A stretch of DNA of 40,490 nucleotides. It comes from Arthrobacter cheniae. Its GTDB lineage: Bacteria; Actinomycetota; Actinomycetes; Actinomycetales; Micrococcaceae. Positions 25,433 to 33,149 of the stretch are shown here, one piece after another. The stretch is taken from positions 1 through 40,490 of the forward strand of contig NZ_QZVT01000017.1 of NCBI RefSeq assembly GCF_003602275.1, in the 5' to 3' direction. Both the position numbers and the translations under genes were made by a program. Each line of letters opens with the position of its first letter. Positions within the stretch are counted from its first letter, which is position 1. The notes beneath the pieces are model-generated. The model saw nothing but the letters and a program-made list of their open reading frames with translations. It was not told the DNA's origin and ran no database searches.

Positions 25433-25795
25433 CTAGGCGTGCTGCTCGTGGTTCGGGCTGTTCCCGTAGCTGTCGCCGGCCTGGCTGGTGACGGTTGTGA
25501 GCAGGAACACGGAGTCCTCCAACGCCTCGACTCCGTGGCGCACATGAGTGAGCACAACAATCTCCCCGGCAACCACCTCGGACTGGTCCTGGCCGGTAAC
25601 TCGCACCCGTCCCTGCAGAAGATACATACTCGCAGCAGGCGGGGAATTGTGCTCGGCAAGGACCTGACCCGACGTGAGTCCGAGGACGGTCTGACGTAGC
25701 GGACCATCATGAATGACAAGCTCGGCAGAGCGGCCCTTGTCGTTAGAAGAGGCTTCCTTCAAGACGTTCTTAGCGACCGTTTCAACAATGGGCAT
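25433..25795 (-). CDS. Small cupin-domain protein
   Basis: The ATG at 25795 is preferred over an upstream start since AGGAGG lies eight bases ahead and the product begins MPIVETVAKNVLKEA. The 120 residues show one cupin barrel: VLGLTSGQVLAEHNSPPAAS, YLLQGRVRVTG, EVVAGEIVVLTHVRHGVEAL and SVFLLTTV. Two His-containing positions (EHN and RHGV) could bind a metal, but the usual HxH is not complete. Cupins of this type often sit beside hmp and Usp genes in actinobacteria, so a redox or nitrosative-stress role is likely. A His-containing polar tail follows. Confidence 0.85.
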   Translation of the reverse strand: MPIVETVAKNVLKEASSNDKGRSAELVIHDGPLRQTVLGLTSGQVLAEHNSPPAASMYLLQGRVRVTGQDQSEVVAGEIVVLTHVRHGVEALEDSVFLLTTVTSQAGDSYGNSPNHEQHA

Positions 25796-25953
25796 GATCC
25801 TCCTGCGATATGAACTGGTAGGCACCAACACTCGCAGGGACCAGTGCAGCCGGGTAGCGCCAAAGGGCCCGCCATGTATCGCCTCGCCGCAGGTCTTCTC
25901 ACCTCTAACGCCGGAATGGCCAGGAAATACCGTCGCACTACTGGCCCACCTGG

Positions 25954-26346
25954 TTAGGAGAGCTTGCTGCGTGGAGGCATGTGCATGTGCGTGATGGGTG
26001 AGTAGCCGATGTGGTGGAAGGTGACCAAAGCATCCTTGAACATGTCTGCCTGTCCTTGAAGCTTCCGCACGAGCGGTCCGGGCGGCGTCGATCTCATTGG
26101 CTGCTGCATGAGTGCGTGCGTTGCTGATGCCTGCAGTTGAGCTGCACCCGCCATCGCAGCACTGGCTTGAAGGCTCAGTAACGCCTCGGTGATTGCCTCT
26201 TCGTCCTGAGCCTGGAGGGCTCGTTCTATCCGTTGGATACGACCAGTTAGTAGTGCTTCGAAACTGGTCAGGAAGTCGGACGCGTCGTCGGTACCAAGGT
26301 CTTCGGCGAGTATTTCGAAGGCGAATGCATCGAGGGCAGGAATCAT
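25954..26346 (-). CDS. HPt-like four-helix protein lacking the phosphoacceptor His
   Basis: The 130-residue protein has the helical layout of HPt phosphotransfer domains: FLTSFEALLTGRIQRIERAL, then ITEALLSLQASAAMAGAAQL in the place of the signature AHxLKGSAxxxGA. The residue aligned with the phosphoacceptor His is Leu57, so phosphotransfer through that site is not expected. The C-terminus is polar (GYSPITHMHMPPRSKLS). It lies 29 bases downstream of the BldC-like gene and probably shares its transcript. It may serve as a docking protein for a receiver or kinase. The family call rests on pattern only. Confidence 0.6.
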   Translation of the reverse strand: MIPALDAFAFEILAEDLGTDDASDFLTSFEALLTGRIQRIERALQAQDEEAITEALLSLQASAAMAGAAQLQASATHALMQQPMRSTPPGPLVRKLQGQADMFKDALVTFHHIGYSPITHMHMPPRSKLS

Positions 26347-26375
26347 GATGTACCTCTAAGTGCTGAGTGTGTGGG

Positions 26376-26576
26376 TTAGTGTTCGGGCTGGGCGGTTTCG
26401 AGGTAGCGCTGCAGGGCAGTTTCTGACACCCGGTAGGAGCGGCCGAAGCGGATGCTCTCCATCGCCCCGGATCGCATCAACCGGTACACCGTCATTTTCG
26501 AGACCCGCATGCTGGCGGCTATCTCCGCCACCGTCAAAAGGTCCGTTGGAATCGATCCGCTCTGCGTCATCGTCAT
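26376..26576 (-). CDS. BldC/excisionase-like helix-turn-helix protein
   Basis: The 66-residue protein is one MerR-type winged helix: TDLLTVAEIAASMRVSKMTV, YRLMRSGAMESIRFGRSYRV, SETALQRYLE. This is the pattern of BldC and of helix-turn-helix excisionase-family proteins that bind DNA as head-to-tail oligomers. The ATG at 26576 is used, with GAGGTAGCG ahead; an extension upstream to 26624 is less likely. Because an HPt-like protein follows and no integrase is near, a regulator of the stress island is more likely than an excisionase. Confidence 0.85.
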   Translation of the reverse strand: MTMTQSGSIPTDLLTVAEIAASMRVSKMTVYRLMRSGAMESIRFGRSYRVSETALQRYLETAQPEH

Positions 26577-26767
26577 CGCTACCTCAGCTCGTCGACTCAG
26601 GTGCCACCCTGGCAACTCCAACAACAGTGATTGGTTTCCGCGGCTTCCACACGAGTAGTCACTACCTATTCGTGTGGCTCACGACAAGAACACCCACCTC
26701 GTGTTTGCTCGGGAAAAAGAAAGCAACAGAAGGCGAAGTGCTGCTGGCGCACCTGTCCTTGAGCATG

Positions 26768-26799
26768 CGTAGGGGCGCCGCATCTGCAGCGCCCCTACG
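26768..26799. terminator. Hairpin between the BldC-like and DUF2382 genes
   Basis: CGTAGGGGCGC (26768-26778) and GCGCCCCTACG (26789-26799) form a perfect 11-bp stem with a 10-base loop, about 75 bases after the DUF2382 stop on the minus strand. A TTTC follows only on the plus strand, so its strength on the minus strand is uncertain. Confidence 0.7.
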
Positions 26800-26871
26800 T
26801 TTCATCTGCCGGTGCCAGCCACTTCAGGGACCGAGACGCCCTGCCTACAGGCGGTTTACTCCTTGAGCTGA

Positions 26872-27816
26872 CTAGCGACGGCGGCCCGTGGTATCCGTGC
26901 CGTCCGTGGTGGTGGTGTCGGTGGTGTCATCGTCGAGGAGTTCGATCTTTTCCTTGCGCACGTCCTCGGTGACGGTTTCCTGCTCGGTGACGGTTTCCTT
27001 GTCGAGGCGGACACGTTCGACAGCGACTGCTTCCTTATCTACGACGACGTGGTCCTCGTTCAGAACGATCTCGTGTTCTGCTTCGGTGATCGTGGGTCCG
27101 TCCATCGCCTTGCTCCGATTAGCGTCCGTGATGGGCTCCCGTGTGACACGGGCCTCTTCATGCGTGACGGGAACGGTCTTGGTGACGTTCTCTGTGACCA
27201 CGTACTTCCGCAGGCGGGCCTTGCCGACCTCGCGACGCTCGGTACCGACCCGGAGCTGCTCTTCCGAGCGGGTCATCGCGTCATCGGTCGTCGGACCGGA
27301 CGTGTCATGCCCGACAGTTTCCCTGTCCTTGGACCGGTCTATCCGCTCATCGCCGGCCTGGTAGCCCGCCTCATAGCCGGCAGTGCCAGCACTGGTGTTC
27401 CCCGTGGTGCCGGTCGTGGTGCGGGTGGTGTCGGTGTCGGTGTCGAGGAAGTCCCCACTGGTGTTACCAGTGTTACCGGTGCCGGTTGTTCCGGTGTGGC
27501 CGGAGAGTCCGTAGTGGCGGTAGAGGGTTTCTTCCTCTTCGGGGCTGAGTTCGCCGTCGGACTCGACGCGGGGTGCGTCCTTAACCTGCTCCTTGGTGTA
27601 TCCGATGGTCACGTCATCACCGGTGACATTCGCACCCTGCAGAGGCGCGAAGGACTCCGAGGTGCCGAACAGGCCCGTCTTGACGGTGACCCAGCTCGGA
27701 TCCCCGGTCTGATCATCGAGGTAAACCTGGCCGGCGGAGCCGACCTTGGATCCGTCGGAGGCCAGGACGTGGCTTCGGCCGGACAGGATGGTGTCGATAT
27801 CGTTCTGCGTGATCAT
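26872..27816 (-). CDS. PRC-barrel/DUF2382 (YsnF-type) stress protein
   Basis: The 314-residue protein begins with a PRC-barrel-like domain (about 1-80: SHVLASDGSKVGSAGQVYLD, PSWVTVKTGLFGTSESFAPL), then a Gly/Thr-rich linker (TGTTGTGNTGNTSG type) and a C-terminal DUF2382 domain (about 185-295) of long charged beta/helix segments: LRVGTERREVGKARLRKYVV, TVPVTHEEARVTREPI, EIVLNEDHVVVDKEAVAVER, VRLDKETVTEQETV. AAGGAG precedes the ATG. Such proteins are induced by heat, desiccation or oxidative stress. It follows the Asp23-type cluster on the same strand. Confidence 0.92.
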   Translation of the reverse strand: MITQNDIDTILSGRSHVLASDGSKVGSAGQVYLDDQTGDPSWVTVKTGLFGTSESFAPLQGANVTGDDVTIGYTKEQVKDAPRVESDGELSPEEEETLYRHYGLSGHTGTTGTGNTGNTSGDFLDTDTDTTRTTTGTTGNTSAGTAGYEAGYQAGDERIDRSKDRETVGHDTSGPTTDDAMTRSEEQLRVGTERREVGKARLRKYVVTENVTKTVPVTHEEARVTREPITDANRSKAMDGPTITEAEHEIVLNEDHVVVDKEAVAVERVRLDKETVTEQETVTEDVRKEKIELLDDDTTDTTTTDGTDTTGRRR

Positions 27817-27841
27817 AAGAAAGCTCCTTCTACGTTGAACC

Positions 27842-27855
27842 AGGCAATGTTGCCT
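27842..27855. promoter_or_regulatory. 14-bp palindrome ahead of the DUF2382 gene
   Basis: AGGCAATGTTGCCT is a 6+6 inverted repeat with a TG centre, 26 bases ahead of the ATG at 27816. Its position would overlap the 5' leader or promoter of the DUF2382 gene, as a repressor site or a short leader hairpin would. No binding protein is assigned. Confidence 0.4.
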
Positions 27856-27923
27856 AGTTGTTCGTGCTGGTTGTTATTGGCTGGTTGAGGGTGCCCGGTA
27901 AGGAGGTGGTTCGGGGCGGGTGG

Positions 27924-28544
27924 TTAGAGGACGGCTGTTTTGTCGTTGCGTTGCCGGTTGCCGACGGTGATGAGTACGGCGAGTTTGCGTAGCGGTGTTT
28001 CCAGGGCGGTTTCAAGGTCTGCGGCTACGTCGGTGTGGATGCGGTGCAGAAGGTCTTGCAGGTCCGTCCGGTCATCGACGCGGACGTTGATGTTCAGGTC
28101 CGTTTCGGTGGCGCTTCCTCTAAGGAGTGCGTTTGCTCCGGTGACTCCGGGGAGTCGTTGCACATGGTTTTCGACGGCTTCGGCGAGGACTTCGGGCTCG
28201 CACCGGGTGTAACCGGCGGCGCCGTCATCGGTGCGCAGGCGGAAGGTGCGCGCACCATGCCGACGCGGGACTTGAGCGAGCAACCACAGCAAAGCCAGGA
28301 TGCCAACGAGGACGGCAAGGACTGCCAGGATCAGGGGTGCAGCGTCGGCCGCGAAAACATCCCTGAGCCCTGTCGGAACCGCGGTGTCGGTGGGCTGCGT
28401 GGGAGTGAATCCGGCGTTGAGGGACTCGGTGACGGTGGCAGCGGCCCCACTGGCCAGCAGGAGCCCGGCCACTCCCAGAAGGAGGACCAGGAGCCCGATG
28501 ATGGCCAGCCATGTTCGGTTGAGCCGTCCGGCGGTGTCCCTCAT
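27924..28544 (-). CDS. Asp23-cluster membrane protein (AmaP-like)
   Basis: The 206-residue protein has two membrane helices (TWLAIIGLLVLLLGVAGLLL, about 11-32, and PLILAVLAVLVGILALLWLL, about 70-90) and then a cytoplasmic domain of about 115 residues (AEAVENHVQRLPGV, TETDLNINVRVDDRTDLQDL, AVLITVGNRQRND) that resembles an Asp23-like alpha/beta domain. This is the layout of AmaP, the membrane anchor for Asp23. AAGGAAC precedes the ATG. It is the last of the five-gene Asp23 cluster. A truncated copy of its C-terminal end lies at 8789-8890. Confidence 0.82.
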   Translation of the reverse strand: MRDTAGRLNRTWLAIIGLLVLLLGVAGLLLASGAAATVTESLNAGFTPTQPTDTAVPTGLRDVFAADAAPLILAVLAVLVGILALLWLLAQVPRRHGARTFRLRTDDGAAGYTRCEPEVLAEAVENHVQRLPGVTGANALLRGSATETDLNINVRVDDRTDLQDLLHRIHTDVAADLETALETPLRKLAVLITVGNRQRNDKTAVL

Positions 28545-28634
28545 AAGTTCCTTCTTCCATTGAATCGCGTGGATAAGTAGTGGGTTAATCGGTCAGTCAT
28601 GGAGCATCAGCCAGTGGATGCGGGTGTGTCTGCA

Positions 28635-29228
28635 TTAGTCGTTGGTGGTGCGGACTCGCACTTGGATGACGGGTTTCGGTGTAACGCCGAGGTCGTGCAT
28701 TTTGGTGGTGAGGGCTGCTTCGAGGCGGTTGCTGAGGTCGCCGGCGTCGTGCAGTGGTGTGCGGACGTTGACGTCCATGCGCTTGGCTGTGGTTGTGACC
28801 GAGCTTCGGTCGACTCCGTCGGTGCGGTCGATGTGCGCTGCGGCGATTTTGCTGAGTCCGCGGCGGGTGAGGACTGCTTCGGAGGTGCCTGCCCGGCGGT
28901 TGTCGGGCTCGTTGAGTCGGATGGTGCTGTGCTGACCTGGGAGCAGGGCTGCCAGGAGCAGGGTCAGTCCGAGCAGGGCCAGAAGGATCGCTGCGGTGAT
29001 GACGGCGGGGCTGTTCCAGGTGAGCGATGCTGTGGCTTCGCGTCCCGAACGCAGGAAGTCCGGCCAGGTGCCGGTTGTGATCCTGGTGATCCCGATCCAC
29101 GCACAGGCAACTGCTGCTGCGAGAAGGACCAGTGCTGTCAGTGTTGCGGGCAGTGAGCGGCTGGAGCGTCGATGCAGCGACTGGGAGGTGCTGGGCGACG
29201 TGCTGGAGGAATTGGTGGGGCGGTTCAT
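28635..29228 (-). CDS. DUF6286-like membrane protein of the Asp23 cluster
   Basis: The 197-residue protein has a Ser/Arg-rich N-terminus, two membrane helices (TALVLLAAAVACAWIGI, about 31-47; AVITAAILLALLGLTLLLAA, about 74-93) and a C-terminal domain (RRGLSKIAAAHIDRTDGVDR, TTTAKRMDVNVRTPLH, LGVTPKPVIQVRVRTTN) of the same alpha/beta kind as Asp23 proteins. Its ATG overlaps the stop of the preceding Asp23 gene (ATGA), so the two are coupled. It probably anchors or stabilises the Asp23 complex at the membrane. Confidence 0.8.
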   Translation of the reverse strand: MNRPTNSSSTSPSTSQSLHRRSSRSLPATLTALVLLAAAVACAWIGITRITTGTWPDFLRSGREATASLTWNSPAVITAAILLALLGLTLLLAALLPGQHSTIRLNEPDNRRAGTSEAVLTRRGLSKIAAAHIDRTDGVDRSSVTTTAKRMDVNVRTPLHDAGDLSNRLEAALTTKMHDLGVTPKPVIQVRVRTTND

Positions 29229-29722
29229 GCGAGTTCCCTTAGGCCCTGACTGCGGGTGGGGTCAAGGAGGGTGTCGATGTCGATGTCGATGTCGACCTGC
29301 CGGACGTCGAGTCCGCAGATCCGTGAGACTTCCTCGCGTACCCGTTCACGCAACAGTTCACTGGTTCGCTTCAAGGGCGCAGGGTAGGTGATGCCCACCT
29401 CTAGGCGGAGGGACGCGATGAGCCCATTAAGTTGCACATCGGCCTTCGGTCGCGCCGTGTCGTTGTGGCGGGCACCGAGACCGAGGAAACCGCCCGCGGG
29501 TCCGCTGACACCAGGAACGGTCGAGGCGGCGTTGCTCGCCACTTTCTCGATCGCCCGCTCCGCGATGACCAGGGTTCCCCTCGTCGACGGATCGGAACCA
29601 GTCGAATTTGGCGAGAAACGAGCACCGGTCATTTGTACACGCGTCGAGGACGATGCAGGGGTCGCTTGGATGTGTCTGGCGGAACGCTCTACTGGTGTTT
29701 CCCTTTCGGGGGTGTTGTCCAT
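29225..29722 (-). CDS. Asp23/Gls24-family envelope stress protein (second copy in the cluster)
   Basis: The 165-residue protein has a polar N-terminus (residues 1-45) and an Asp23 domain: RGTLVIAERAIEKVASNAAS, VPGVSGPAGGFLGLG, KADVQLNGLIASLRLEVGIT, LLRERVREEVSRICGL, VRQVDIDIDIDTL. Asp23 proteins form membrane-attached assemblies under alkaline or envelope stress. The ATG at 29722 is six bases past the stop of the small membrane gene; a GTG at 29731 is an alternative start. It overlaps the following DUF6286-like gene by four bases. Confidence 0.9.
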   Translation of the reverse strand: MDNTPERETPVERSARHIQATPASSSTRVQMTGARFSPNSTGSDPSTRGTLVIAERAIEKVASNAASTVPGVSGPAGGFLGLGARHNDTARPKADVQLNGLIASLRLEVGITYPAPLKRTSELLRERVREEVSRICGLDVRQVDIDIDIDTLLDPTRSQGLRELA

Positions 29723-29727
29723 GTCGC

Positions 29728-29910
29728 TCACCTGCGGGTGGTGGAACGTCCGGTCAAGGCTCCGAGGTCGAGCTTGCCGTCGATGACGCGGGCGGTGATC
29801 AGTCCGAGGGCGCCGAAGAACGCGACGACGAGGAATTCGTAGAAGCCACCGAATGCTGCCGCCGCTCCCAGGACGAGGCCGGTCAGCAGGCCCATAGCTG
29901 TTGTGCTCAT
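29728..29910 (-). CDS. Small two-helix membrane protein (DUF2273-like)
   Basis: The 60-residue product (start ATG 29910, with GGAAAGG ahead) is almost all membrane: MGLLTGLVLGAAAAFGGFYE then FLVVAFFGALGLITARVIDG, with a basic C-terminus (TGRSTTRR). A very similar small protein accompanies Asp23 genes in many Gram-positive bacteria (DUF2273), where it sits in the membrane beside AmaP. Its stop is coupled to the start of the next Asp23 gene. Confidence 0.85.
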   Translation of the reverse strand: MSTTAMGLLTGLVLGAAAAFGGFYEFLVVAFFGALGLITARVIDGKLDLGALTGRSTTRR

Positions 29911-30019
29911 AATCGGGTGCCTTTCCCATACAGCGCCCCTTATATGGGCGCATCTACACGAAGTTCGCTGCCCGTCTTGAGCAGTGAGTAGAAGGATCCG
30001 TGGGGATCCATTGACGGCC

Positions 30020-30068
30020 GGACCCGGGACCATCACCGGCACTGTGGGTGCCGGTGATGGCCCCGGGC
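30020..30068 (-). terminator. Long hairpin between the first Asp23 gene and the rest of the cluster
   Basis: CATCACCGGCA (30031-30041) and TGCCGGTGATG (30049-30059) pair perfectly with a 7-base loop, extended outward by CCCGGG/CCCGGG with a small mismatch. It lies 16 bases beyond the stop of the first Asp23 gene on the minus strand. No T-run follows. It likely lowers downstream expression so that the first Asp23 protein is made in excess. Confidence 0.72.
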
Positions 30069-30083
30069 CAACGGCGTGGCGCG

Positions 30084-30605
30084 CTACTGCAGTTCGGTGC
30101 GGGAGGACTCGGTGGTGTCTTTGTCATCGTCCTCGGGCAGGTGCACATCTGTGACGTTGATGTTGACCTCGAGGACCTCCAGGCCGGTGGCTTCCTCGAC
30201 GGAGGAGATGACGTTGCGGCGGATCATCTGGCTGACCTCGACGATGGACGCGCCGTGCTCGACGATGATGCTCAGATCGATAGCTGCCTGACGCTCACCC
30301 TTTTCTACGCTGACCCCGCCACTGACATTCGTCTGGGATCCGGGGATGCGCTCGGAGATGCTGCTGAACGCGCGTCGGCTTGCACTGCCCATGGCGTACA
30401 CGCCCGGCACTTCGCGGGTAGCGATGCCGGCGATCTTCTGCACAACAGTCTCCGCGATGGTGGTGTTGCCCTGGCGGGTCTGCAGCGGACCGACAGGCTG
30501 TGACTGCTCGGCTTCACGGGACTGCTCCGCCTGACGTTTCTGCTCTTCGCCTGTGGCGGGAATGACTACTGCCCGACGTGCTGCGGTGCTCTGATCCTCT
30601 GCCAT
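30084..30605 (-). CDS. Asp23/Gls24-family envelope stress protein (first gene of the cluster)
   Basis: The 173-residue protein has a charged Gln/Glu-rich N-terminus (about 1-45) and an Asp23 domain: TTIAETVVQKIAGIATREVP, GVYAMGSASRRAF, ERQAAIDLSIIVEHGASIVE, VSQMIRRNVISSVEEAT, LEVLEVNINVTDVHLPED. The ATG at 30605 is used. A TTG at 30614 in frame has a better spaced AGGAG and is a possible start. It is the promoter-proximal gene, divergent from the ECF sigma factor gene, and is followed by a strong hairpin. By family it is a soluble protein that gathers at the membrane through AmaP-like anchors. Confidence 0.92.
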   Translation of the reverse strand: MAEDQSTAARRAVVIPATGEEQKRQAEQSREAEQSQPVGPLQTRQGNTTIAETVVQKIAGIATREVPGVYAMGSASRRAFSSISERIPGSQTNVSGGVSVEKGERQAAIDLSIIVEHGASIVEVSQMIRRNVISSVEEATGLEVLEVNINVTDVHLPEDDDKDTTESSRTELQ

Positions 30606-30953
30606 ATAAATCAATTCTCCTGTGTGAGGTAGTGGTGCCGTACACCGTTAAAGACACCGACCATCCCGAAACGTCACGCCGACAACACACTTATTTTTGT
30701 CTCCGCCCCGCCCCGCCCAGCCCAGCCCGGGTTGGTGATCGCGGGCAGGCACCTCGTCTTCGTCCTCGTCCTACGAAAGCCAGAACACTCCGACACCGCA
30801 GAAGCGCCATCGGTGGCTGAGGGCGTCGGTAGCCTGACGGCTGTTGGACCCGAATCGCTCCGCCTATGCTGAAGAAGTTGGCATCACGCCGGCAACACAT
30901 CACGACAAGGGACAGCAGGGACTGCAGTGATGTCCTGTAAGGAGGCAGGTGCG
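30606..30953. promoter_or_regulatory. Divergent promoter region between the Asp23 cluster and the ECF sigma gene
   Basis: This 348-base gap separates two divergent transcripts that both carry Asp23-type genes, so it should hold both promoters. A candidate TTGGAC (30844-30849) and TATGCT (30865-30870) pair points towards the sigma gene, though the 15-base spacing is short. A pyrimidine-rich stretch with repeated CCCAG/CCCGC words lies at about 30698-30730. AAGGAGG at 30939-30945 serves the ATG at 30954. Autoregulation by the sigma factor is likely but its promoter word was not identified. Confidence 0.4.
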
Positions 30954-31928
30954 ATGGGGTCGGCCCCTCAGCACGACCAGCCTCCTTCCCGATCGGAAAG
31001 CCCACCAAAAGGTGAACCACATTCCGAACCGGGCCCACCAGAGGATGAACTGGATTCTGAACTGAGCTCATCAGAGGTTGAACCAGGCTCCGAAGCGAGC
31101 AGCGGATCAGCCCCTGAATCGGGCCTTGAAGCAGGCGCGGAGTCAGGGGCTGAAGTGGTGCAGGGTGCGTCTCTTGCGGGCCTTGCCGCCACAGCTCCCG
31201 TGGGGGAGATGATCGGACGCGGTCCTGGCACCCGAAAAGAACCACCGTCCGTTGATTCCTCCTCACCGGGATCATCTTCCTCGCTGGCGTCATCGGCGGC
31301 GCAGGTGGCGCTGGATGATCTTGACGAGCTGACCATTGTCGCTCGAGCGCAGGACGGCGATGTTCATGCCTTTGAATGGCTACTGTCCGCTTATCAGGGT
31401 GGAGTGTTCCGGTTGGCGCTCAGGATGCTCAATCATCATGCCGAAGCTGAGGACATCGTGCAGGAAACGTTCATCGCCGCCTGGCGTAGCCTGCCGAACC
31501 TTGCCGCTCCTGAAGCGTTCATTCCCTGGCTTTATCGTACGGCGACGAACAAATGCTTCAACCAGCTTCGGAGCCGCCGCCGCAGGCCCGCTGACCCTGA
31601 CTCCTTCGACGACGAACCCGTACCCGGTGGCCCGCGCGGTACTTCCGTGGTGGGAGAGGCCGAACTCAGAAACCAGCTCGACGCTCCCGGAGGCGGGGAG
31701 TCCCAGGACCCGGCATCGCACTATGAGACAGAAGCACAAATGCTGGCCCTTGCCGGCCTGCTACAAACCGTTCCGGCCGGACCCCGGGCCTGCTGGCTGC
31801 TACGCGAAGTCCACGGGTTCTCCTACACCGAGATCGCAGTGATCGTGCAACAACCGCAGAGTACGGTTCGAGGACGCATTGCACGGGCCAAACGAGTCCT
31901 TGCAGAAGGGATGCAACCATGGCGATGA
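30954..31928 (+). CDS. ECF-type RNA polymerase sigma factor with long acidic N-terminal extension
   Basis: The ATG at 30954 has AAGGAGG eight bases ahead and is preferred to the GTG at 30927. Residues about 1-120 form a Ser/Glu/Pro-rich acidic extension without a clear fold. The sigma core follows: region 2 (ARAQDGDVHAFEWLLSAYQG, FRLALRMLNHHAEAEDIVQE, TFIAAWRSLPNL, WLYRTATNKCFNQLRSRRRR) and region 4 (LAGLLQTVPAGPRACWLLRE, GFSYTEIAVIVQQPQSTVRG, RIARAKRVL). It overlaps the next gene, which carries a zinc anti-sigma-like motif, by ten bases. It probably directs the Asp23 regulon on either side. Confidence 0.93.
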   Translation: MGSAPQHDQPPSRSESPPKGEPHSEPGPPEDELDSELSSSEVEPGSEASSGSAPESGLEAGAESGAEVVQGASLAGLAATAPVGEMIGRGPGTRKEPPSVDSSSPGSSSSLASSAAQVALDDLDELTIVARAQDGDVHAFEWLLSAYQGGVFRLALRMLNHHAEAEDIVQETFIAAWRSLPNLAAPEAFIPWLYRTATNKCFNQLRSRRRRPADPDSFDDEPVPGGPRGTSVVGEAELRNQLDAPGGGESQDPASHYETEAQMLALAGLLQTVPAGPRACWLLREVHGFSYTEIAVIVQQPQSTVRGRIARAKRVLAEGMQPWR

Positions 31929-32575
31929 ACGAGGGTCAGCCGCGACTGGGGTGCGGGCGGATCATCGACGAGGTCTGGGCGTCCATCGACCAACCACCCA
32001 CCCCCCACGAACGGACCTGCCAGGACTGTCAGAGCGCGCGCGCCGCCCTGCACCACCTCGAAGCGGTCACCGGGTCCATGCGCGACCGCGACCGCAACGA
32101 CCCAGCCCTGCAACCGAGCAGCCGCGTGCGAGAAGCGATCATGATGGTCGCCCGGGCAGAAGTCCGCCGCAGCCGGCGTGCACCCCTTGCCACCACACCC
32201 CTAGGGACCATCGATATCAGTAAGCAGGCACTCAACGCCCTGATCCGTTTCGCTGCCTCCACCTTGTCCGGAGTCCACGCCCGCCGATGCACGATCGCCA
32301 GCACCCATAAACAGCCACCACCACAAACCTCATCAACACAGCCGGCGCCAGCATTACCGTCACCAGTAGTGCCATCATCTGCAGTGCCGTCTCCGAGAGC
32401 CGTCGTCGATGTCGAGGATGTGCGCATTACGCTCACCGTCGCCTTGTCCTCGCAGGTGAAGATCCCCGCCACCATGGCCCTGCTGCGCGAACGGGTCGGC
32501 ACCATCGTGGAAGCCCAGACGGCGATCACCATGCACCAAATCGACATCGTCGTGGAGGACCTTTATGACATCTGA
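31919..32575 (+). CDS. Putative zinc anti-sigma factor fused to an Asp23-like domain
   Basis: The N-terminus has His30, Cys34 and Cys37 in an H-x3-C-x2-C arrangement, with Cys12 upstream, the signature of ZAS anti-sigma domains. The gene starts inside the end of the sigma gene. After a helical region (about 50-110) and a Pro/Ser/Thr/Gln-rich linker (about 115-150), the C-terminus (VDVEDVRITLTVALSSQVKI, ALLRERVGTIVEAQTAI, HQIDIVVEDLYDI) resembles the Asp23/Gls24 fold. No membrane helix is seen. Inference: the protein could hold the sigma factor through its zinc domain and sense the Asp23 assembly through its C-terminus. The next gene overlaps its end. Confidence 0.78.
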   Translation: MAMNEGQPRLGCGRIIDEVWASIDQPPTPHERTCQDCQSARAALHHLEAVTGSMRDRDRNDPALQPSSRVREAIMMVARAEVRRSRRAPLATTPLGTIDISKQALNALIRFAASTLSGVHARRCTIASTHKQPPPQTSSTQPAPALPSPVVPSSAVPSPRAVVDVEDVRITLTVALSSQVKIPATMALLRERVGTIVEAQTAITMHQIDIVVEDLYDI

Positions 32576-32963
32576 CCAGCCCTCCGGTAAGCAGGTAGTT
32601 GACCTCGACACCATCGCTGACACCCTCAGCACCACACTCAGCCGGCACCCGGGAGTAATACGCCTGGAGCCGACCATGCGCAGTGTCATGAGCCGCTGGA
32701 AAATCGCGTCCGTCAATCAACTGCACAAAAATCTCCGGCCCAACAATCCAGCCCCGACTGTCGCTACCCGCGACGGGTTGATCCTGTCCCTTACCGGCAA
32801 CGTCCTGAACCTGCACATCGACCTCGCCACGAACATTTCGAAACCCGCGCTCGGCCTGGCGCGTGAAACGCAGGAACTCGCAGCCACCGTCATCCAGGCA
32901 AGCGGACTGGTTGTCGGCCACATCAACGTCACTATCCTCGCCATCGAAGGCACCCCCGGGTGA
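32565..32963 (+). CDS. Small Asp23-like protein
   Basis: The 132-residue protein begins with a sequence of the form DTIADTLSTTLSRHPGVIRL and ends with AATVIQASGLVVGHINVTIL, matching the helix-strand order of Asp23 domains. A middle stretch, LILSLTGNVLNLHIDLATNI, supplies the central strands. It lacks the polar N- and C-terminal tails of the other Asp23 proteins here. The ATG overlaps the end of the ZAS-Asp23 gene by 11 bases, so it is translated with it. It is likely a partner of the fusion protein. Confidence 0.78.
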   Translation: MTSDQPSGKQVVDLDTIADTLSTTLSRHPGVIRLEPTMRSVMSRWKIASVNQLHKNLRPNNPAPTVATRDGLILSLTGNVLNLHIDLATNISKPALGLARETQELAATVIQASGLVVGHINVTILAIEGTPG

Positions 32964-33149
32964 AGCATCGGCTAACACGCGAGGGCTGAACCAGCAGAGG
33001 CTTAATCAGCAGGGTAGGGTGACTCATTCGGAGTGCCCGCTGCGTTCTATGTGAACAGGGCAGGCCTTATCGTGGCCAACTTTTAGAGGGTCTGGCTTAC
33101 CCAAGAGTTAGGTTGCCGGGTCTTCGGGCCGGCCCGACAAGGAGGCGCC

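Noticed and set aside
26376..26576. BldC-like gene as an excisionase of an integrated element
   Set aside because: No integrase, attachment site or phage gene nearby; stress-gene context favours a regulator.
26360..26866. 168-residue plus-strand frame opposite the BldC-like gene
   Set aside because: It is antisense to a clear gene and spans a hairpin; low-complexity Ser/Arg composition.
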